DNA of 64,000 nt from Rhodopila globiformis (lineage in GTDB: Bacteria > Pseudomonadota > Alphaproteobacteria > Acetobacterales > Acetobacteraceae). The position numbers and the translations under genes are program-made. Under the pieces are notes generated by a model that was given only the letters and a program-made list of their open reading frames with translations, was not told the origin of the DNA and did no database searches. Of this stretch, positions 42,607-56,880 are shown one piece after another (position 1 is the stretch's first letter; each line of letters begins with the position of its first letter). Location: NCBI RefSeq assembly GCF_002937115.1, contig NZ_NHRY01000276.1, positions 1 to 64,000 on the forward strand, read 5' to 3'.

Positions 42607-43475
42607 CCGGACACGGCGCCCGGCTGCCCGGGGCCGACGCAGGACAGCGCAAGGTCGGGACGGTCGGAAATCAGCCCGTCCACGTCCCAGGCAACCAGCC
42701 GAACCATGTCAGCCGGCGTGTTGACCGTCCAGGGCAGCACCGAGAGACCCACGGCGTGGGCCTCCCGCACCTGCGCCTCGGTCAGATCGGCTGCGTCCGG
42801 CGCCCAGACCGGACCGCCTTCCGCGGCCACGCAGGCCGGGATCGACGCGACGTCGACGATGCCGTCCCACCACAGGGCGGACTCCCGCACCGTCTCCGCC
42901 CGCGTCAGCCAGGCGAGCCGGACGTCCGGCCGCCGCCGGCGGACATGGCGCTGCACCCGCCAGTCGAAGGATTCGATCGTGACGCGGGCGGCCGCGCCGG
43001 CGGCGTCGATCACCGCCAGCGTGGCGTCGGCCAGGACGGTCGGCGGCGCGGTCCGCTCCGGATGGCGCGGGTCGCTCTTGACCTCGATGGTGAAGCGCGC
43101 CGCCGGCAGGGCCGCCAGCACGGCGGCAAGGGTCGGGATGCGTGCGCCGTCGATCGGGCGCTGGCCGGGAAACAAGGCCGCGGTCGGCGATCCGGGACGC
43201 AGCCGGCCGACGTCATAAGCTTGCAGTTCCTGGCAGGTCAGTGAGCGGAGCAGCGGGCCCGGACCCTCCAGCCACGCACCGGCGGTGCCGCGGACGAGGT
43301 CCGGGTTCAGCGCGGGGTCATGGCAGACCACCACGATACCGTCCGCGGTCATGCCGACGTCCAGTTCGAACGCCGTCACGCCGAGAGCGGCGGCGGCCAG
43401 GAAACCTTCCAGTGTGCTTTCCGGGAACAGGCCGCGCGCGCCGCGATGCCCTTGTATGTCGATCTGTCGTGTCAT
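42576..43475 (-). CDS. Glycerophosphodiester phosphodiesterase (UgpQ-like)
   Basis: 299 residues from the ATG at 43475. GDPD motifs: QGHRGARGLFPESTLEGF (catalytic His-Arg), AFELDVGMTADGIVVVCHDP (metal-binding E-x-D and second His), TIEVKSD, VTIESFDWRVQRHVRR, and the C-terminal LSVLPWTVNTPADMVRLVAW with DVDGLISDRPDL. It hydrolyses glycerophosphodiesters to glycerol-3-phosphate and an alcohol. No signal peptide, so probably cytoplasmic. Confidence 0.94.
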   Translation of the reverse strand: MTRQIDIQGHRGARGLFPESTLEGFLAAAALGVTAFELDVGMTADGIVVVCHDPALNPDLVRGTAGAWLEGPGPLLRSLTCQELQAYDVGRLRPGSPTAALFPGQRPIDGARIPTLAAVLAALPAARFTIEVKSDPRHPERTAPPTVLADATLAVIDAAGAAARVTIESFDWRVQRHVRRRRPDVRLAWLTRAETVRESALWWDGIVDVASIPACVAAEGGPVWAPDAADLTEAQVREAHAVGLSVLPWTVNTPADMVRLVAWDVDGLISDRPDLALSCVGPGQPGAVSGYRSAASIIL

Positions 43476-43511
43476 CTGACGCCCGAGCCAACCCTGTGAA
43501 ACAGAAGCGGC

Positions 43512-43929
43512 ATGAATAGCCAGGAAATCACCGCCAGGCTCAAGCAGCACGAAGCCGTGCCTCGCCATCCAGGACGCCACCTACGCCGCCCTGTTCGACT
43601 CTCGCGCCCGCGGTAATGCCCGTCCCGACAGCGACACGGACATCATGATTGAACTGGATCCCGCAGCGCCGGTTTGGGGGCTGGGACTGTGTTGGGATCA
43701 AGGAGTACATTGAAGGCTTGTTCGAGGAATAGGTCGGTGTTGTTAATCTTACTGTGTCAAAAGTTGCAGGAAAGTCAATATTATCAATGGCTTATGGTAA
43801 ACCACACCGCGTAAGAAAACCGCGCAATTTCAATATGTTAGACAGAAATTGACACAGTAAGATTAATCGCGACGGGCCAAGCGATACGTGCGCCCAATGG
43901 CTCTTGCCGATGTCATCGATGCCTTCTGA
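43512..43929 (+). pseudogene. MNT nucleotidyltransferase antitoxin, frameshifted and split by a MITE
   Basis: Reading across frames restores an MNT-type minimal nucleotidyltransferase. MNSQEITARLKQHEA (43512 on) is followed, one base shifted, by LFDSRARGNARPDSDTDIMI and ELDPAAP, with the G/D-S then D-x-D catalytic pattern. IKEYIEGLFEE and VVN follow in a further frame. After the 124-bp MITE comes AKRYVRPMALADVIDAF and a TGA at 43927. At least two frameshifts plus a stop (TAG at about 43730) precede the insertion. These proteins AMPylate or pair with HEPN toxins; a HEPN remnant follows. Confidence 0.8.
43743..43866. mobile_element. 124-bp AT-rich MITE with 18-bp perfect terminal inverted repeats
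   Basis: TTAATCTTACTGTGTCAA at 43743-43760 and its exact complement TTGACACAGTAAGATTAA at 43849-43866. Base composition is far more AT-rich than the surroundings. Removing it, with a TA or TTAA duplication at the borders, restores GTTGTTAATCGC (VVNR) of the host gene, so the insertion was precise. A TA duplication would point to an IS630/Tc1-type enzyme, a TTAA one to a different type. It has no coding capacity. Confidence 0.85.
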
Positions 43930-44020
43930 TACCGGCTCGACGCACCGCTGGCTGTTTCGCATCAGGCATCACATGGTGATGGCCAAGAGTTTTGTGGCCG
44001 GCATCGATTATGATCAGTAA
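43919..44020 (+). pseudogene. HEPN (DUF86) toxin remnant, N-terminal 33 codons
   Basis: ATG at 43919 overlaps the end of the MNT gene, as in intact MNT-HEPN operons. It encodes MPSDTGSTHRWLFRIRHHMV then MAKSFVAGIDYDQ and stops at TAA (44018-44020). The block IRHHMVMAKSFVAGIDYDQ matches the first helix of DUF86 HEPN toxins; the catalytic R-x4-6-H further on is missing. The rest of the gene is not found downstream. Confidence 0.65.
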
Positions 44021-44344
44021 AAATGCTGGCATCGGTCAACCGAAGGGCGGAGCTATTGCCGCCCATCGGGGTGATACGCCGCCCATGACCAGCGCAACCC
44101 AAGAACGCCAACCGGCGCTGGCCGCCGCTGTAATTTATAACGGCGGCGGACGGCCGCTTAGGGCCTAAGGCAGAATAAATGCTCCGCTTGTCGCACGGAC
44201 GCTCCAACCGTCATGGCCGGCGCAGGCCGGCCATCCACGCCTTTTGCCCCGATCAGCAGCGCAAGGCATGTGTGGCGGCCCTGCGGGCGCCATGACGCGG
44301 AAGGGCCAGTGCGCCGCGGTGGAGCGGTATTTTGGCTCAAGCCG
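44021..44344. other. Intergenic region ending in a family B element
   Basis: No gene. The first 140 bp are unrecognised and contain short GC-rich stems (e.g. GGCCGCCG...CGGCGG-type); the remainder is the family B element at 44162-44343. Confidence 0.5.
44162..44343. repeat. Family B MITE-like element, copy A
   Basis: Imperfect terminal inverted repeats of about 25 bp: left GGCCTAAGGCAGAATAAATG then CTCCGC, right reversed GGCTTGAGCCAAAATACCGC then TCC. The interior is a CGTCATGGC...GCCATGACG palindrome of the subtype with CCATCCACGCCTT. The element ends one base before the MHS transporter stop codon. A second copy is at 52388-52575. Confidence 0.75.
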
Positions 44345-45712
44345 TTAGCCGATCGTGGTGCGCGCTGTGGCCGGGCTGAGCGTGGCTGCGTGCTCCTCCG
44401 AAATATCGCGATTGGTGTAGTCAGGCAGGAACATCACGACGACAGCGCTGACCAGCCCGCAGAGGACAAGATAGGCGCCGACCGCATAGCCCGACCCGAA
44501 CGTCGCCAGCAGGGCAGTGGCGATCAGCGGCGCAGGACCGCCGGCAACGATCGAGGCGGCCTGGTAGCCGAGCGAGGCGCCGCTGTAGCGCAGCCGCGGC
44601 GTGAAGCATTCCGCGATCAGCGCCGCCTGCGGGCCATATACCATCGAGTGCGGTACCATCGAGAGCACGATGGCGATGAAGATGATCGTCGGATTAGCCG
44701 TGTTCAACAGCGGGAAATAGACCACGGCATACGCGGCCGTGGCCAGCGCGCCGATGAAATACATGCGCCGGCGCCCGATCCGGTCCGAGAGGGATCCGAA
44801 TACCGAGATCAGCATCATGTCCACCGCCGCCGCCACCACCACCGCGATCAGCAGGAAATTCCGCGAGGCGTGGAGCACGTTCAGGCCGTAGGTAAAGACG
44901 AAGGCAAAATAGATATACGCTGGCGCCTGCTCGGCCATGCGGACCAGCGCTGTGAGCACGATCTCCTTCGGTTGGCGCTTCACCACTTCGAGCACCGGCA
45001 CGCGCTCGATGCGGTTCTCCGCAGCAATTCGCTGGAAGGTAGGCGTCTCGAGAATGCCGAGCCGGATCCAGAGCCCAATCCCCACCATGACGATGCTAAG
45101 GAAAAATGGCACGCGCCAGCCCCAGGCGAGGAACGCCTCGGTTGACATCGACGCGCTGAATACGAGCACCGCGACATTCGCCAGCAACAGGCCGCCGGGC
45201 CCACCCAGCTGCGGAAACGACGCGATCAGCCCGCGATTGTGGTTGCCCTTCGCCCATTCCATCGCCAGCAGCACCGAGCCGCCCCACTCACCGCCTACCC
45301 CGACGCCCTGGATGAAGCGAAGGACGGTCAGGATCACACCGCCCCAGATGCCGATGCTCGCATAGGTCGGCACCAGGCCCACGGCGAAGGTGGCCATGCC
45401 GCTGATGAGCAAGGTGGCGATGAGCGTCGCCTTGCGGCCGATGCGGTCGCCGTAGTGGCCGAAGATCGCCGCGCCGATCGGACGCGCGATGAAGCCGACG
45501 GCGAAGGTGGCAAACGCTGCCAGCGTGCCAACCAGCGGATCCTCTTTCGGGAAGTACAGCTTGGCGAACACGAGAGCGGCGACCTGGCCGTACAGCAGGA
45601 AGTCGTACCACTCGATGGTCGTTCCCACCACGCTTGCGAGCGCTGCCCGCCGCAGTTGCCGGTCATGGTCGCCCACGTAATCTGCATCCATCGGCTTGCC
45701 GATGCCGCTCAT
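44345..45712 (-). CDS. MHS-family (metabolite:H+ symporter) MFS transporter
   Basis: 455 residues, 12 hydrophobic segments. MHS signatures: ASVVGTTIEWYDFLLYGQVA near the start, RPIGAAIFGHYGDRIGRKAT (MFS loop motif), GVGVGGEWGGSVLLAMEWAK and GWRVPFFLSIVMVGIGLWIR with LGILETPTFQ. This group imports dicarboxylates, betaines, alpha-ketoglutarate or shikimate; the substrate is not determined. Upstream of its start (45736-45786) are three tandem 16-19-bp repeats that could be operator sites or slippage repeats. Some codons look less GC-biased than in the neighbours. Confidence 0.93.
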   Translation of the reverse strand: MSGIGKPMDADYVGDHDRQLRRAALASVVGTTIEWYDFLLYGQVAALVFAKLYFPKEDPLVGTLAAFATFAVGFIARPIGAAIFGHYGDRIGRKATLIATLLISGMATFAVGLVPTYASIGIWGGVILTVLRFIQGVGVGGEWGGSVLLAMEWAKGNHNRGLIASFPQLGGPGGLLLANVAVLVFSASMSTEAFLAWGWRVPFFLSIVMVGIGLWIRLGILETPTFQRIAAENRIERVPVLEVVKRQPKEIVLTALVRMAEQAPAYIYFAFVFTYGLNVLHASRNFLLIAVVVAAAVDMMLISVFGSLSDRIGRRRMYFIGALATAAYAVVYFPLLNTANPTIIFIAIVLSMVPHSMVYGPQAALIAECFTPRLRYSGASLGYQAASIVAGGPAPLIATALLATFGSGYAVGAYLVLCGLVSAVVVMFLPDYTNRDISEEHAATLSPATARTTIG

Positions 45713-45735
45713 CTGAACGTTCTCCCAGGTTCTTG

Positions 45736-45786
45736 GCGTGCAGCTTGTTTTTTTGCGTGCAACTTATTTGGCGTGCAGTTTATTTG
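45736..45786. repeat. Three tandem repeats upstream of the MHS transporter
   Basis: Units GCGTGCAGCTTGTTTTTTT (45736-45754), GCGTGCAACTTATTTG (45755-45770) and GCGTGCAGTTTATTTG (45771-45786). The T-run in the first unit is longer. They lie 24-75 bp upstream of the start codon of the minus-strand gene. Confidence 0.75.
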
Positions 45787-45975
45787 ATATGTAACGGCAT
45801 GGGAAGCAGCAGCTCCAACTGCGAATGAGTTGTGATCGCGATGACTGGGGTGGGTCCTGGATGCAATGGTTGGGTTGAACCCGCTCACCGGCGGCCCATA
45901 GGAAATTCGCAGCAGGTCCGGGATGCGCTTCGGTGCCCGCATGCGCTCACTCGGTGCCCTGCTTGGATCATGGCT

Positions 45976-46100
45976 ACAGCAGACCGCAGGTCGGTTGGGA
46001 CACTGAGGCCCCCTGTCCTCATCGTCATGGCCGGGCTTGTCCGAACCATGACGATGAGGGAGCGCCGTCGCCCTGTCTCAATCGCCCTGCGGCCTGCTGT
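45976..46100. repeat. Family A MITE-like element, copy 2
   Basis: Arms 45976-46001 (ACAGCAGACCGCAGGTCGGT then TGGGAC) and 46075-46100 (reverse: ACAGCAGGCCGCAGGGCGAT then TGAGAC). Core: CGTCATGGCCGGGCTTGTCC...CCATGACG at 46024-46054. Confidence 0.75.
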
Positions 46101-46302
46101 AGTACCGCCGCCGGAGATCCGGAGGCCGTCGCTTCAGCTCTTGTGGCCCGTGGTGGGCCGAAAGGCGAAGGGCCTTCCGCCACCTACAGTTTGATGGCGC
46201 TCCCGGCGTACGGCATTGGCGTCGCAGTCATCGCAGGTAGGTCCAGGCGGCGGCGGAGCCTGGATTGGCTATCGCTCGTTAACACAGCCGTCCAGCCCGC
46301 CC

Positions 46303-46511
46303 GCGGGCACCACGATGGATGAAAATGCGCGAGATCGGTGCCATCCCGTCATGTGGGCGCAGGCCCACCATCCACGCCTTCTGCCGATACCAGCAGCGCA
46401 AGGCGTGGATGGCGGCCGCCATGACGGGGAGGCGATGACCCTGCGAGACCGGATTTTCGAAGCAGTCCCCTTGGCCGCGCGCGGCCACCACGATGGATGA
46501 AAATGGGCGAG
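46303..46511. repeat. Direct-repeat pair bracketing a REP-like palindrome
   Basis: 46303-46333 and 46481-46511 are 31-bp direct repeats with two mismatches; common part CACCACGATGGATGAAAATG. Between them lies the palindrome 46347-46426 (CGTCATGTGGGCGCAGG ... GGCGGCCGCCATGACG). Confidence 0.6.
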
Positions 46512-46524
46512 GCCGAAGCCTCTC

Positions 46525-46598
46525 CGTCATGGCCGGACGTGTCCCGGCTATCTACCCTTGTCGAAGCGCGGATAGCCGGGACACGCCCGGCCATGACG
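46525..46598. repeat. REP-like palindrome
   Basis: CGTCATGGCCGGACGTGTCC ... GGACACGCCCGGCCATGACG with spacer GGCTATCTACCCTTGTCGAA; same subtype as the copies at 16.3, 20.0 and 29.6 kb. Confidence 0.75.
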
Positions 46599-46800
46599 AT
46601 AGAGAGACGACCAGCGCCTGCAAGGCCACAATTTCATAGAAGTTGCCCATGCGGCTTTCCGTGCTCGGACAGGAACTGCCGCCATCTTATCTCACGCCTC
46701 CGGAACAGTTCGGATAAAGAGGCAGCAAACTGGACGAGGCACCCCGTCGATTGCCGCCGCGGCAAGCCGCCTGTGCCGCCTCCCGGCTCCCTGGCAGTTC

Positions 46801-47514
46801 TCAGGCGGTTGCGTACTCCCCTCGCCCGAACATCCGGTCCAGCGCCACCGGCGCCGCCTTGTCGAACGGCGTGGTTTGCGCCCGCACCGCGTCGACCGCG
46901 GCCAGCGCCTTCTTCACCGCGGGACGGTCGTTGATCGCCGCCACCCAGCGGGCGATGTTGGGCAGCTTCGCCGCCGCCTCCTGCCCCGGCAGCGTCGGCA
47001 ACAGGCGCAGCCACGGATACGTCGCGACATCCGCGACCGAGTAGTCACTGCCGCCCAGGTACGGCACGGCCGCCAGCCGGCGGTCGATCACCTCGCAGAC
47101 CCGATGCACCTGCGTGGCATAGCGGCTGCGGGAATACTCGTTTCCCGGCGGCGCGAAGCGGAAGAAATGCACGTACTGCCCGAACATCGGCCCGACCGTG
47201 GACATCTGCGTCATCAGCCACTGGACCACGTCGAACCGCGCCGCCCTGTCCGCCGGCAGCAGCTTCCCGGTCTTCTCGGCCAGGTAGAGCAGGATCGCCC
47301 CCGACTCGAACACCGTGTACGGCTTGCCGCCCGGCCCATCGGAGTCGACGATGACCGGCGCCTTGGCATTGGGGTTCAGCGCCAGGAACGCCGCGTCGAA
47401 CTGCTTGCCGGCGAACACGTCCACCGGTTGCACCGTATAGGCAAGCGCCAGTTCTTCCAGGGCGACAAACACCTTGACGACGTTGGGGCTGCCCATGCCA
47501 TAGAGCGTTATCAT
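46801..47514 (-). CDS. Glutathione S-transferase family protein
   Basis: 237 residues. An N-terminal thioredoxin-like domain (MITLYGMGSPNVVKVFVALE, LNPNAKAPVIVDSDGPGG, VFESGAILLYLAEKTGKLLP with the glutathione-binding E-S) is followed by an all-helical C-terminal domain with YSVADVATYPWLRLL. The SPN at the active-site turn and MTQMSTVGPMFGQYVHFFRF place it near the nu-class YfcG/YghU proteins, which reduce disulfides or peroxides. Monocistronic, divergent from gltB. Confidence 0.93.
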   Translation of the reverse strand: MITLYGMGSPNVVKVFVALEELALAYTVQPVDVFAGKQFDAAFLALNPNAKAPVIVDSDGPGGKPYTVFESGAILLYLAEKTGKLLPADRAARFDVVQWLMTQMSTVGPMFGQYVHFFRFAPPGNEYSRSRYATQVHRVCEVIDRRLAAVPYLGGSDYSVADVATYPWLRLLPTLPGQEAAAKLPNIARWVAAINDRPAVKKALAAVDAVRAQTTPFDKAAPVALDRMFGRGEYATA

Positions 47515-47742
47515 CGTTTGTTCCTCCCGCTGGATTGGCGCCGGCAGTCTGGCATGATACCAGCGCGTCAGGAAGCCGCACCGTGCTTCCGCCCGGTTTT
47601 GCGCCCTTGCAGGGGAAAACGCAGATAGATACGCTGCGTTGCGGCAGGATCATTGCCATTTTTCGGCCCACAGGGCAAAAGGGCCACTCGTGCGCCGTGC
47701 GCGCCCAGCCGGCAAAGTGTTTCGCCAAGGAAGTTTGTTGCA

Positions 47743-52386
<4,644 letters not shown>

Positions 52387-52387
52387 G

Positions 52388-52575
52388 GGCCTGATGCAGA
52401 ATAACCGCTTCCACCGTCGCACGGACGGTCCACCCGTCATGGCGGCCGCAGGGCCGCCATCCACGCCTTACGGTGCTGGTATCAGCAAAGGGCGTGGATG
52501 GTGGGCCTGCGCCCATCATGACGTGGAGCGGCCTTTGCGCCGGTTCCGGCAGATCGGTTATTTCGCCTCGAGTCC
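52388..52575. repeat. Family B MITE-like element, copy B, between gltB and gltD
   Basis: Starts one base after the gltB stop: GGCCTGATGCAGAATAACCG then CTTCC; right end reversed GGACTCGAGGCGAAATAACC then GATC. Core CGTCATGGCGGCCGCAGG ... GGGCCTGCGCCCATCATGAC. Homologous along its whole length to 44162-44343 (shared GTCGCACGGACG next to the left arm). Confidence 0.75.
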
Positions 52576-52649
52576 TAAGACCTGCATTTGAAAGGGCAAG
52601 GCCACCGGTCCCGGGAAGGGACCGGTCCGGCTGCCATCTGGAGACGAGT

Positions 52650-54101
<1,452 letters not shown>

Positions 54102-54109
54102 GGAAAGGC

Positions 54110-54292
54110 CAGGGCTCCGCCCTGGACCCGCCAAGGGCCGACGGCCCTTGGAACCCGGTAATGACGGATGAACAGGAGGGGGGCGACCGTGCCGTTGCAA
54201 CGGCTGTGTTGCCCCCCTCCTGTTCATCCGCCGTCATGGGATCAAAGGGGCGTCGCCCCTTTGCGGGGTCGAGGGGCGGAGCCCCCGCCTTC
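54110..54292. repeat. Large inverted repeat between convergent gltD and VOC gene
   Basis: Two imperfect arms of about 80 bp. Left order: CAGGGCTCCGCCCTG, CCAAGGGCCGACGGCCCTTG, AATGACGGATGAACAGGAGG. Right, reversed: GGGGCTCCGCCCC, AAAGGGGCGACGCCCCTTT, ATGACGGCGGATGAACAGGA. Each arm itself contains small hairpins. It lies between two converging genes and could end transcription both ways. Confidence 0.7.
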
Positions 54293-54293
54293 C

Positions 54294-55295
54294 CTACCCC
54301 CGGCCGGTGATCGCGTCCCACCAGGGGCAGGCGCCCGGTTGCTGGACGTAGGTGTTCTGCAGGACGTGCAGGGGGCGGCGTTCGCCTGCGGCGGCGGCCT
54401 TGAGCCGCAGGGCGCGGGCGTGCGCGCGCTGGTCGTCGGGCAGCCAAGTGCGGTCGTGGCCCCACAGGCTGGGGCCGACGGTGACTTCCGTGGGCGTCCA
54501 GTTGCCGGGGGTGACGTCGCGGCCGCCCCAGCCGTATTCCAGCATGAAGCCGGACGGCGAACGCAGGTAGTAGGACGTCACCGCGTCGTTCGGGTGGCGG
54601 CCGAGGGTGGTGGCGATCTTCTCCGGCTCGCCCAGGGCGATGTCGTAGCCCTGCCCGACGTCGTCCAGCGAGAACAGCTCGACCATCAGGTGGTGCAGAT
54701 CCTGCCGGCCGGTCTCGATCAGCGCGACCGAGTGGTGGCGCGGGTTGACGTGCAGGAAATAGGCGCGGAACGGCGTGGTGATGTAGTCGCTGACCGCGAA
54801 GCCGAGCAGGTCGCAGTAGAAGCCCAGCAGGTCGTCGATATTCCTGACGTGGAACACGACGTGGCCCATGCCGAGCGGACCGGTGCGGAAGCCCGAGATC
54901 GCGCGGCCGGGCTGGAACGGCGTGTCGGCGATGGCGGGGCCGTGGAAGGCTTCCAGGTGATTGCCGCCCGGGTCGTCGAAGCTGATCAGATCCCTGACGC
55001 AGCGCTGGTCAGCAAGATGGGCAGGTTCGCGGCGGACCTTCACGCCGGCGGCGTCGAGCCGGGCGGCGAGCGTATCCAGCGCGGTTGCGTCAGCGACCTC
55101 GAAGCCGAAATAGCGCTCTCCCTCGGCCAGGGAGCGATCGATCACCAGGCGCTGCTGGCGGTCGTCCATGCGGAAGGCGCGGATTGTGTTGCCGCGCTCG
55201 ATCATCTGCATGCCCAGCCAGCCGGAGGCGAAACTCGTCCAGTCGGACAGGTTGGACCCGCCAACGCCGACATAGCCCAGACCACGGATTTCCAT
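54294..55295 (-). CDS. Two-domain VOC protein, extradiol dioxygenase (BphC) like
   Basis: 333 residues, the usual size of type I extradiol dioxygenases. The N-terminal VOC domain (GLGYVGVGGSNLSDWTSFAS, GMQMI) and the C-terminal VOC domain carry the metal ligands: His in GMGHVVFHV, His in NPRHHSVAL, Glu in SGFMLEYGWG. HHLMVELFSLDDVGQGYDIA is typical of BphC/HsaC enzymes. It probably cleaves a catechol-like ring using Fe(II). No other genes of an aromatic pathway are adjacent, so the substrate is unknown. Confidence 0.9.
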   Translation of the reverse strand: MEIRGLGYVGVGGSNLSDWTSFASGWLGMQMIERGNTIRAFRMDDRQQRLVIDRSLAEGERYFGFEVADATALDTLAARLDAAGVKVRREPAHLADQRCVRDLISFDDPGGNHLEAFHGPAIADTPFQPGRAISGFRTGPLGMGHVVFHVRNIDDLLGFYCDLLGFAVSDYITTPFRAYFLHVNPRHHSVALIETGRQDLHHLMVELFSLDDVGQGYDIALGEPEKIATTLGRHPNDAVTSYYLRSPSGFMLEYGWGGRDVTPGNWTPTEVTVGPSLWGHDRTWLPDDQRAHARALRLKAAAAGERRPLHVLQNTYVQQPGACPWWDAITGRG

Positions 55296-55381
55296 GGCTT
55301 GTTCCTCCCGTTGCGGTCGTGTCTTTCGACCCGGCCTGCGAATCTAGCAGCCGATGGGCGGGAGGCAAGAACGGACGGCGG

Positions 55382-55918
55382 TCAGGCTGGCGGGGGCCGT
55401 TGGATCAGGGCGGTGATCTGCTCGATCAGGCGGTCGCCCTCGACCGGCTTGCGCAGGACGTGGCAATTCCCGCCCGGGATCGCGGCGACCGATGTCGTCT
55501 CATCCGCGTAGCCGGTCAGCAGGATCGCCGGCAGGTTCGGCTGGACCTGCCGGGCCTGGTGGATGAGGCTGATGCCGTCCTCGCCCGGCATGGCCAGGTC
55601 GGTCACCAGGACATCGAATCCCGGGCCATGGCGCAGCAATGTCATAGCCTCCGCGGCACTCGGAGCCTGGGCGGTCTCGAACCCCTCCACCTCCAGCAGA
55701 TCGGCCAGCGTCTCCCGCACCGGATCGCTGTCATCGACCAGCAGGATGCGCCTGGGTCCGGTCACGACGTCCTCTGCCGGGATGGCGGCTTGGCGAAGGC
55801 CGTCGTCGCGACAGGACGGGCCGGGTATGGATCCACAACATGCATCCGGGTTCGGCGACGTGGCCGGCGGCTCAGCCGCCTGGACAGCAAGATGCTGGCT
55901 GATGCACAGGTCATTCAT
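55382..55918 (-). CDS. Single-domain response regulator (receiver)
   Basis: 178 residues. Residues 1-55 are a low-complexity extension. The receiver domain has acidic pocket RILLVDDSDPVRETLADLLE (Asp62/63), phospho-acceptor Asp107 in VLVTDLAMPGEDGISLI, Thr in ILLTGYAD and Lys in HVLRKPVEGDRL. No output domain, so it is CheY-like. Such receivers often pair with hybrid kinases like that at 33.4 kb, but no link is shown here. An internal start would remove the extension. Confidence 0.9.
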   Translation of the reverse strand: MNDLCISQHLAVQAAEPPATSPNPDACCGSIPGPSCRDDGLRQAAIPAEDVVTGPRRILLVDDSDPVRETLADLLEVEGFETAQAPSAAEAMTLLRHGPGFDVLVTDLAMPGEDGISLIHQARQVQPNLPAILLTGYADETTSVAAIPGGNCHVLRKPVEGDRLIEQITALIQRPPPA

Positions 55919-56104
55919 GCGGATCTCCGTTTCCGCGTGTGGCCGTGATAGAAGCGCCGTCCGGAAAGCATATCGTTACAGAAACTTGTAGCATGGCGGC
56001 CCACACACGTGATGGTTGAACAGGATATGCCAGTCTAGACCAATAATAATGCAAGTCCTCACGGTATCGCGAAATTGGCACGCCACAAGGAGAAACTTCG
56101 TTGT

Positions 56105-56120
56105 ATGAAACATGTTTCAT
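56105..56120. promoter_or_regulatory. 16-bp perfect palindrome in an AT-rich stretch
   Basis: ATGAAACATGTTTCAT followed by AATGAAAC. It lies about 185 bp upstream of the receiver gene start, in the most AT-rich part of the window outside the MITE. It may be a regulator-binding site; the protein is unknown. Confidence 0.4.
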
Positions 56121-56458
56121 AATGAAACAATATAAATTAAATTTATTGTCAGTGCGCGGCTAATCGTGAGAACTCAACGCTTTGTGATGCAACTGCCTAT
56201 GTCGCATCGTGCACCGCACAATTCTGGAACAGGGAGTGATCGTCAGCCTCCGGCATGTCGTTCTGAAGCCAAACCATAATTGCCGGGAGCCATCCCGCCT
56301 CGCCCTCGCAACAGACGGGCCGTGCCGCTGGTCGCCGGGCATTATTGTCCTGTACAAGGTTGGCCGTGGCATAATATTGCAACGCCGATGCCGAGGCAGG
56401 GGCGTTATACTGATACACAACGCTTCCCGGCCAGGTTGTATTCAATGACAGGCCGGCT

Positions 56459-56677
56459 ACAGCAGACCGCAGGTCGGTCGGGACAAGACCTCGGGTGGGG
56501 CGATCTGCCCCCATCGTCATGGCGGCTACCCGGGACAAGAGCCCGGGCACAGGCTCCGGGCCGCCATCCACGCCTTTGCACGGCCGCGACACCGCCAGGC
56601 GTGGATGGCGAGCCTGCGCCCGCCATGACGATGAAGGAACGCCGTCGTCCTGTCCCAACCGACGTGCGGTCTGCTGT
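56459..56677. repeat. Family A MITE-like element, copy 3 (longest)
   Basis: Arms 56459-56484 (ACAGCAGACCGCAGGTCGGT then CGGGAC) and 56652-56677 (reverse ACAGCAGACCGCACGTCGGT then TGGGAC), 24 of 26 identical. Core palindrome from CGTCATGGCGGCTACCCGGG at 56516 to CGCCCGCCATGACG near 56632, with the CCATCCACGCCTT subtype stem. Confidence 0.8.
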
Positions 56678-56880
56678 AACACGGTTGTCGCCTCCGTCGC
56701 TTTTTGTTGCGATATTGTATAAAGCGCGCTTCCGCCCGGGTTGGCACGAGGACCATCATACCACCGGGAAAAGGCTTGTCCGCTGCGCAGGCTTAACCGC
56801 CATGGATATCAAATCGGCTTGCCTCCGCGGTGAAACCGCCGGGCGGGTGCGCATATCGTCCGCAGCCAGATTGATCGGAT

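Larger units (their letters stand above)
45713..46800. other. Repeat-rich intergenic region, about 1.1 kb
   Basis: No gene is supported. In order: tandem repeats 45736-45786, family A copy 2 (45976-46100), an unrecognised stretch 46105-46300, a 31-bp direct repeat pair (46303-46333 and 46481-46511) around a REP-like palindrome (46347-46426), and another REP-like palindrome (46525-46598). Confidence 0.6.
55919..56880. other. Intergenic region: AT-rich stretch plus repeats
   Basis: No gene is supported. 55980-56160 is unusually AT-rich and holds the palindrome ATGAAACATGTTTCAT (56105-56120). 56459-56677 is family A copy 3. The rest is unrecognised. Confidence 0.55.
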
